Shown one piece after another: positions 59,646-64,000 of a stretch of 64,000 nucleotides of DNA. The DNA is taken from the NCBI GenBank assembly GCA_004557655.1, contig SFGJ01000004.1, forward strand, positions 78,102 through 142,101, given 5' to 3'. A program made the position numbers and the translations under genes. Source of the DNA: Clostridiales bacterium (GTDB lineage Bacteria; Bacillota; Clostridia; Oscillospirales; Oscillospiraceae). Each line of letters opens with the position of its first letter. Positions within the stretch are counted from its first letter, which is position 1. The notes under the pieces were generated by a model. That model searched no databases and was not told the origin of the DNA. It saw only the letters and a list, made by a program, of their open reading frames with translations.

Positions 59646-59806
59646 TTTTCCTCCCCGGCAATGAGCCGAAAGGGAGCGAACCAGTGCCCGGCGAATTCCT
59701 CCAGGCACTCCCGGCACACGCACTCACCGTTGATCTGGTAGTACTCCGCCCCCTCGTAGATCTCCCCGTCGCAGCGGTGGCACCGCACCCATTCCTTTTC
59801 GTCCAT
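59642..59806 (-). CDS. Small zinc-ribbon protein ahead of terS
   Basis: A 54-residue protein with CHRC (C9, C12) and CVCREC (C29, C31, C34) motifs that should form a zinc ribbon. It overlaps terS by ATGA and heads the phage block. It has GGGGAGG before its ATG. A nucleic-acid or protein adaptor for packaging is possible; no family was recognised. Confidence 0.7.
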   Translation of the reverse strand: MDEKEWVRCHRCDGEIYEGAEYYQINGECVCRECLEEFAGHWFAPFRLIAGEEK

Positions 59807-59869
59807 AACAGACCCTCCCCTGTTTTCGTTTCTACCTCCCCGCCGCTTCCGCCCCGGGATTGCTCTTTT

Positions 59870-59889
59870 GTTGCCCCTTCCCCGGCAAC
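59870..59889 (-). repeat. GTTGCC inverted repeat, copy A
   Basis: On the minus strand GTTGCCGGGGAAGGGGCAAC: GTTGCC, 8 bases, GGCAAC. It lies in the leader ahead of the zinc-ribbon and terS genes. No good promoter is seen in this leader. Confidence 0.5.
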
Positions 59890-59935
59890 GCCCGGCAAAA
59901 ACCCCTCCCCCGCGCCGCGCCTCCCGCCCAAAGCG

Positions 59936-59973
59936 CAAAAAAACGCAGGCGCGGGAAAAACCCGCGCCTGCGT
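59936..59973 (-). terminator. Strong terminator after GNAT gene
   Basis: ACGCAGGCGCGGG pairs with CCCGCGCCTGCGT (59943-59955 with 59961-59973), followed by seven T on the minus strand. It insulates the phage block from the GNAT gene. Confidence 0.9.
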
Positions 59974-59988
59974 CAAACCGTATTCTCT

Positions 59989-60519
59989 TTACTCCGCCTT
60001 TTTCTCCAGCAGCACCAGATCCACCCCGGCGATGCCATTGAACACACAGGGCACGATGCCCACCTCTGTGTACCCCAGCTTCTCGTAAAACCGCCGGGCG
60101 CCTATGTTTTTGGCGTTGGTGTCCATCCGCAGGAAGGGGCTTCCCGTCCGGAGGGCATAGTCCTCATAAAACCGCACAAACGCCCGCCCGCAGCCCTTCC
60201 CCTTCGCACAGGGGTCGATGACCAGGGTGTGCAGCACCGTGACAGCCTCCGGCGCCGCCGGGTACTGCCAGGGAGCGCCGGCATACACATCCACCTGCTG
60301 CCGGTTAATGATGGCGGCGCCCACAATGCGTCCCCCGTCCTCCTGCACAAACAGGTCCTCCCGCTCCAGGGCGTCCATGGCGGTCTGCGCTGTGGGATAG
60401 ACCCCCCGCTCCCAGCCGGTGTAGACCCGGCCCTGCTCCTGCTCCGTGAGAATATGCTCATAGATCCGGCTCACAGCCTCCAGATCCTCTGCCCGTGCCT
60501 TGCGAATGCGGCTGTCCAT
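59989..60519 (-). CDS. GNAT family N-acetyltransferase
   Basis: A 176-residue GNAT-fold acetyltransferase. The acetyl-CoA binding stretch is LVIDPCAKGKGCGRAFVRF (about 111-129), with NIGARRFYEKLGYTEVG near the C-terminus. The acceptor cannot be told. GGGAGG precedes the ATG. Confidence 0.85.
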   Translation of the reverse strand: MDSRIRKARAEDLEAVSRIYEHILTEQEQGRVYTGWERGVYPTAQTAMDALEREDLFVQEDGGRIVGAAIINRQQVDVYAGAPWQYPAAPEAVTVLHTLVIDPCAKGKGCGRAFVRFYEDYALRTGSPFLRMDTNAKNIGARRFYEKLGYTEVGIVPCVFNGIAGVDLVLLEKKAE

Positions 60520-60660
60520 GGCGTGTCCTCCCTGTTTTTTCTCTCAAACAGCACCCTTTCCCCCACCGAAAGGCAGAGGCGGCCCTTGCCGCGCCCCCGT
60601 ATGGCGGCCGTTTGCGCGGGCGAACCCCCTGCGGGCCGCGGGTACCCTTCGTTCGGCAGA

Positions 60661-60698
60661 GACGGAAAGGTCCTCCCCCGGGGGAGGGCCTTTCCGTC
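60661..60698. repeat. Long inverted repeat
   Basis: GACGGAAAGGTCCTCCCCC pairs with GGGGAGGGCCTTTCCGTC over about 18 bp. It lies after the small membrane protein gene. No U run follows, so it is not a standard terminator, though it may act as one. The 180 bases from 60540 to 60719 hold nothing else clear. Confidence 0.6.
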
Positions 60699-60719
60699 AG
60701 CTCCCTCTGTTCCCGTTAT

Positions 60720-60989
60720 TCACAGGCGGATGATATAGTTGTAGATCTCCATGCCGCCCACCACCAGATTGAACAGGGCGAAGGCAAGGACCAGGATGGC
60801 CGCCAGCCGCCGGGAGGTGTTCTTCCTTTTCCCGGTCCCGATGAGCATATCCGCGCCCACGATGGCCATGGCCACGCACAGGGTCAGGGCCGTCAGGGCC
60901 GGCACATAGAACACATTCATCTTGTGCAGCGCCCAGGTGACCACGGATACTACCAGGAACCCCACCGCGACCATTTGCTTCTTGTTCAT
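60720..60989 (-). CDS. Small membrane protein
   Basis: An 89-residue protein with three hydrophobic spans (about 6-22, 27-47 and 63-82). The short loop between the second and third is KRKNTSRRL. No family was recognised. Of two ATGs I chose the one at 60987-60989, which is 9 bases from GGAGG; the one two codons upstream is 3 bases away. Confidence 0.65.
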   Translation of the reverse strand: MNKKQMVAVGFLVVSVVTWALHKMNVFYVPALTALTLCVAMAIVGADMLIGTGKRKNTSRRLAAILVLAFALFNLVVGGMEIYNYIIRL

Positions 60990-61043
60990 ATTCATTCTCC
61001 TCCCGGCTCGCAGCCAGCTTTTCTATCAGTGTAGCGGAAAACC

Positions 61044-61595
61044 TCACAAAGTGCAAGACTTTTCTTGCAGCAGCCCGGCCTTCAGCACCGCCGCCACGGT
61101 CTTGCCGTCCCGGATCTCCCCCTGCAGGCACCTCTCCAGCACATCGGCAAAGGGGACGAACGCCGTCTCCAGAAACTCGTCCTCGTCCAGATGCCGCTCC
61201 CCGAAGGTCAGCCCCCGCGCCATGTAGAGGTACAGCACCTCGCCGTAGCACCCCGGGGAGGCGATGATCTGGCCCAGATCCGTCCACCGGGACGCCGTAG
61301 CGCCCACTTCCTCGGCCAGCTCTCTTTGGGCGGTCACGAAGGGCGCCTCGCCCGCCTCCCGCTTCCCCGCCGGGATCTCCCACAGGTGCTCCCCCACGGC
61401 GTAGCGGTACTGCCGCACCAGGGCCACCCGGCCCCTGTCATCAAAGGCCAGGATCCCCACGCCGCCGGGATGCTCCACCACCTCCCGCAGACCGTGGCCG
61501 CCGCCGGGCAGCAGCACCTCGTCCCTGCGCACCCGGATGATGCGCCCGGCGTATACTTCATTTCGTTTCAGAGTCTTTTCCGTCAAGTCCGGCAT
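61044..61595 (-). CDS. NUDIX hydrolase, ADP-ribose pyrophosphatase-like
   Basis: A 183-residue NUDIX protein. The nudix box is GKREAGEAPFVTAQRELAEE followed by VGA (about 77-99), and the surrounding FDDRGRVALVRQYRYAVGEH and ASPGCYGEVLYLYMA match ADP-ribose pyrophosphatases, which clear ADP-ribose. GGAGGG precedes the ATG. It has its own promoter. Confidence 0.9.
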   Translation of the reverse strand: MPDLTEKTLKRNEVYAGRIIRVRRDEVLLPGGGHGLREVVEHPGGVGILAFDDRGRVALVRQYRYAVGEHLWEIPAGKREAGEAPFVTAQRELAEEVGATASRWTDLGQIIASPGCYGEVLYLYMARGLTFGERHLDEDEFLETAFVPFADVLERCLQGEIRDGKTVAAVLKAGLLQEKSCTL

Positions 61596-61619
61596 GGCCC
61601 GTCCCTCCTTTTTTTTCGT

Positions 61620-61648
61620 ACTATAGCATATTGCTCGGCATTTATCAA
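61620..61648 (-). promoter_or_regulatory. Promoter of NUDIX gene
   Basis: Minus-strand TTGATA (61643-61648), 17 bases, TATAGT (61620-61625) with extended -10 TGC. Confidence 0.75.
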
Positions 61649-61654
61649 TTTTTA

Positions 61655-61682
61655 TGGACTTTTTTCCCGGATATGGTATAAT
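61655..61682 (+). promoter_or_regulatory. Promoter of hydantoinase gene
   Basis: TGGACT (61655-61660), 16 bases, TATAAT (61677-61682) with TGG upstream. It faces away from the NUDIX promoter. Confidence 0.65.
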
Positions 61683-61690
61683 GAAGCTGT

Positions 61691-61760
61691 GAAAAGCGCT
61701 GTCCTGCCGCGAGCCCTTGCGGGGAAACCCCGCCTTGGGCAGGGGGCTGTCCCGCTTTTC
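61691..61760 (+). ncRNA. Structured leader of hydantoinase gene
   Basis: GAAAAGCG (61691-61698) pairs with CGCTTTTC (61753-61760) and closes an inner hairpin: GCCC, TT, GCGGGG, loop AAA, CCCCGC, CTT, GGGC (61713-61740). The transcript would start just before this fold. It could be a regulatory RNA or merely a stable 5' hairpin; no known class was recognised. Confidence 0.4.
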
Positions 61761-61803
61761 CCGTTTTCACTCCGGCTTATCACTTCAAACAGGAGGTTTG
61801 GTT

Positions 61804-63177
61804 ATGAAATATCTGTTCAAAAACGGCACCGTTGTCTCCGGTCGGGGCACCCGCCGGGCGGATGTGCTGGTGGAGGATGAAAAAATCCTGCAGGTCGCGC
61901 GCGGTATCTCCGACCCCCTGGCCCGCACCGTGGATGTCACCGGCAAGCTGCTGCTCCCGGGCTTCATCGACGCCCACACCCACTTCGATCTGGATGTGTG
62001 CAACACCACCACCGCCGACGATTTTGACTCCGGCACCAGATCCGCCATCCGGGGCGGCACCACCACCGTGGTGGACTTCGCCTGCCCCAACAAGGGGGAG
62101 TCCCTGCACTACGGTCTGGACCTTTGGCACAAAAAGGCCGACGGTAAGTGCTGGTGCGACTACGGCTTCCACATGACCATCGACGACTGGAACGAGGACA
62201 TCGAGCGGGAGATCGACGATATGTACGCCGCCGGCATCTCCTCCTTCAAGATGTACATGACCTACCCCGCCATGATGATCGGGGACGAGGCCATGTACAA
62301 GGCTCTGAAAAAGCTCAAGGAAAAGGGCGGTATCTGCGGCGTCCACTGCGAAAACAGCGGCGTCATCAATGCCCTCATAGCGGAGAAGCGGGCCGCCGGG
62401 GCAACGGGCGTAGCCTCCCATCCCGAGACCCGGCCGGACTATCTGGAGGCCGAGGCCGTGGGCAGGCTCCTGCGCATCGCCCAGGCGGTGGACATCCCTG
62501 TGGTCATCGTCCATCTCACCAACGCCGCCGCCCTGGCGGAGGTGCACGCCGCCCGCCGCCGCGGGCAGAAGGTGTATGTGGAAACCTGCCCCCAGTATCT
62601 GGTGCTGGACGACAGCGTGTATTATAACGAGGACTATTCCCGGGCCGCCCGGTACGTCTGCGCGCCCCCCCTCCGCAAGAGCGCCGACTGCAGGGCCCTG
62701 TGGGCCGGTCTGCGCAGGGGCGAGATCCAGACCGTTTCCACCGACCATTGCTCCTTCACCCTGGAGCAGAAGGAGGCGGGCCGTGGCGACTTCACCAGGA
62801 TCCCCGGGGGCCTGCCCGGGGTGGAGGCCAGAGGCGAGCTGGTGTATTCCTTCGGCGTGGCCACGAGAAAAATCTCCCTGGCTGCCATGTGCCGTGTTCT
62901 GTCGGAGAACCCCGCCAAGCTCTACGGTATGTTCCCCCGCAAGGGCGTCATCGCCCCCGGAGCGGACGCCGACATCGTGGTGTATGATCCCCGGGCGGAT
63001 CACATCCTCCGTGCGGAGGACATGGTCAGCCGCGCGGGCTACACCCCCTACGAGGGCTTCGTCACCCGCGGCTCCATCGCCCAGGTGTGGCTCCGGGGCC
63101 GGCTCATGGTGGAAGACGGACAGGTAGTGGGTGACCGGATGGGTCAGTACATCCTCCGGGGCAAAAACACCCTCTGA
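61804..63177 (+). CDS. Dihydropyrimidinase/hydantoinase
   Basis: A 457-residue amidohydrolase of the dihydropyrimidinase type, which opens cyclic amide rings. Metal motifs are GFIDAHTHFDLDV (about 53-65), carboxylated Lys in SFKMYMTY, then HCEN, IVHLTNAAAL and STDHCSF. The substrate could be a dihydropyrimidine, hydantoin or a purine-ring product. AGGAGG precedes the ATG. It is 15 bases ahead of a membrane protein gene. It may belong with ssnA-ygfK in purine use. Confidence 0.93.
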   Translation: MKYLFKNGTVVSGRGTRRADVLVEDEKILQVARGISDPLARTVDVTGKLLLPGFIDAHTHFDLDVCNTTTADDFDSGTRSAIRGGTTTVVDFACPNKGESLHYGLDLWHKKADGKCWCDYGFHMTIDDWNEDIEREIDDMYAAGISSFKMYMTYPAMMIGDEAMYKALKKLKEKGGICGVHCENSGVINALIAEKRAAGATGVASHPETRPDYLEAEAVGRLLRIAQAVDIPVVIVHLTNAAALAEVHAARRRGQKVYVETCPQYLVLDDSVYYNEDYSRAARYVCAPPLRKSADCRALWAGLRRGEIQTVSTDHCSFTLEQKEAGRGDFTRIPGGLPGVEARGELVYSFGVATRKISLAAMCRVLSENPAKLYGMFPRKGVIAPGADADIVVYDPRADHILRAEDMVSRAGYTPYEGFVTRGSIAQVWLRGRLMVEDGQVVGDRMGQYILRGKNTL

Positions 63178-63192
63178 GAACAGGAGCGTGCT

Positions 63193-63771
63193 ATGAATCA
63201 CACCTTCGGATATGTTTTGTGCTGCCAGTCCCCGGCGCTGTTTCTGCTGGCCATCGCGCTGGTGATCCGGTTCTTTGTGCGCAGGGGGAAGGCAAAGTTC
63301 CGGGCCGTGCTGTCCCTGGTGGCCGGCCTGGTGTGCGTTGCGCTGGGCGTGGTGCTGTACTACCAGGGGATGCTGCGGGAATACTTCGCCGTTCGCAACT
63401 TCTGGCACATCCGCACCCCCGGCTGGATCGGTCTTGCCCTGGTGGCGCTGCTGCTGCTGTATCTGGGTATCCAGTCCTTCCTCCGGGCCTCTGCCCGGCG
63501 CGCGGAGGAAAAGGAGGCCATCCGCGCGGAAAACCAGCGCCAGCTTGCCATGGAGCAGGCCAGGGCCGACGCCTACGAGGCGGGCCGGGCGGATGTGATG
63601 TCCTCCTTCGTGTCCGCGGCAGCCCAGGAAGCCCACGCCCGGGAGGAGCAGGACGCTCCGGCACCCGACGCCCCGGCACCCGACGCCCCGGCACCCGACG
63701 CTCCGGCACCCGACGCTCCGGCACCCGACGCTCCGGCAGAGGAGCAGCCGGGCCCGACGCCGCAGCCCTGA
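63193..63771 (+). CDS. Membrane protein with APAPD-repeat tail
   Basis: A 192-residue protein. Three spans lie near residues 11-30, 38-56 and 76-94, then a charged coil (ARRAEEKEAIRAENQRQLA) and an acidic Pro/Ala/Asp tail built from a five-residue repeat. The function is unknown. AGGAG precedes the ATG, and it is probably cotranscribed with the hydantoinase. The tail may be an extended spacer or a binding surface. Confidence 0.75.
   Translation: MNHTFGYVLCCQSPALFLLAIALVIRFFVRRGKAKFRAVLSLVAGLVCVALGVVLYYQGMLREYFAVRNFWHIRTPGWIGLALVALLLLYLGIQSFLRASARRAEEKEAIRAENQRQLAMEQARADAYEAGRADVMSSFVSAAAQEAHAREEQDAPAPDAPAPDAPAPDAPAPDAPAPDAPAEEQPGPTPQP
63655..63738 (+). repeat. 15-base tandem repeat in membrane protein gene
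   Basis: About 5.6 copies of GCyCCGGCACCCGAC encode APAPD repeats. Copies are nearly identical, which suggests slippage and length variation. Confidence 0.85.
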
Positions 63772-63932
63772 GAAAAGAAAAACGCGCCCCCGCACAAGGC
63801 GAAGTGCTCATAAGACAGTTAACAGCCACAATAGGTTGAACCGCTGTGTCTGTTCTTGTATTTTATCCCGTTATGTGATAAGGTGGAACCGAACACACCT
63901 GCAAATCGGGATTTGCTTAAGAGGTGGATTAC

Positions 63933-64000
63933 ATGAAAAAAATTATACCTTGGATATTAGCGACAGCAGTAATTATGTTGGTGTTTCCATGGCTTGTGGT
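63933..64000 (+). CDS. Start of a membrane or secreted protein (cut by window)
   Basis: The frame begins MKKIIPWILATAVIMLVF and continues hydrophobic to the window edge, so it is a signal peptide or first span. AAGAGGTGG precedes the ATG at 63933. A small hairpin, GCAAATC/GATTTGC, lies just upstream at 63901-63916. The 160 bases between the previous gene and this one are more AT-rich and show no certain promoter. Confidence 0.5.
   Translation, partial: MKKIIPWILATAVIMLVFPWLV

Noticed and set aside
47300..60000. Attachment sites flanking the phage block
   Set aside because: I found no direct repeat shared by the two flanks, no tRNA gene and no integrase, so no att site can be supported.
63655..63738. 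Possible CRISPR-like repeat array
   Set aside because: The repeats are 15 bases with no spacers and are in frame as APAPD codons.

Overview
The window looks like chromosome from a GC-rich, anaerobic, low-O2-adapted Clostridia (Oscillospiraceae-like gut Firmicute). Supporting signs are strong GGAGG ribosome sites, Firmicute families (DUF1836, XpaC/TelA, TsaE-TsaB-Upp, ABC-F), anaerobe-type purine genes (SsnA, YgfK, XdhC, hydantoinase) and a NimA-like flavoprotein. The assignment is an inference from gene content; no rRNA or tRNA gene was seen. Most of the window is housekeeping DNA of high GC; an efflux island near 23.8-26.4 kb is visibly AT-richer.

Layout. 1-4.3 kb: partial DegV, an SGNH hydrolase, DUF1836 protein, Nim-like flavoprotein, divergent superoxide dismutase, and a lipoprotein/XRE-regulator pair with two matched operators. 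4.35-15.3 kb: a long leftward operon, ddl-murF-ABC-F-flavodoxin-prfA-LUD protein-(TsaC/Sua5-CoaE fusion)-M18 peptidase-glyA, with a good promoter at its head and an 18-bp terminator at its tail. 15.4-18.6 kb: RodA/FtsW, then tsaE-tsaB-upp. 18.65-23.8 kb: ssnA-(REP transposase)-ygfK behind a structured leader that ends in a terminator-like hairpin. 23.8-26.4 kb: truncated tnpV plus TetR and a two-gene ABC exporter. 26.5-32.4 kb: cupin, NADP isocitrate dehydrogenase, a frameshifted aconitase-family hydratase, PHP phosphoesterase and an IclR regulator. 32.4-37.2 kb: a FecCD-type ABC importer with methyltransferase and binding lipoprotein, then XdhC. 37.3-46.2 kb: TPM/TelA/XpaC operon, DUF6512 protein, FMN hydroxy-acid dehydrogenase, B3/4 protein, sodium-solute symporter, TetR and flippase. 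46.3-47.3 kb: transglutaminase-like protein.

47.4-59.8 kb is a compact leftward phage morphogenesis block: zinc-ribbon protein, TerS, TerL, portal, Prp-type protease, scaffold-like protein, N4-gp56 capsid protein, small protein, connector, tail-hub-like protein, fibre-like protein, DUF859 protein and a peptidoglycan-binding-domain protein. It has no integrase, replication, repressor, lysis or long-tail genes. It is intact and GC-matched, so it is either a domesticated/gene-transfer-agent-like particle locus or a prophage remnant. Its capsid N-terminus resembles the ribosomal protein L27 Prp cleavage motif, and a Prp homologue sits inside the block.

59.9-64 kb returns to chromosomal genes: GNAT, a small membrane protein, NUDIX hydrolase, a dihydropyrimidinase/hydantoinase with a structured leader, and a membrane protein with a pentapeptide repeat tail. 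A new gene starts at the right edge. SsnA, YgfK, XdhC, the ABC importer and the hydantoinase together suggest a dispersed purine/molybdo-selenoenzyme catabolic set.
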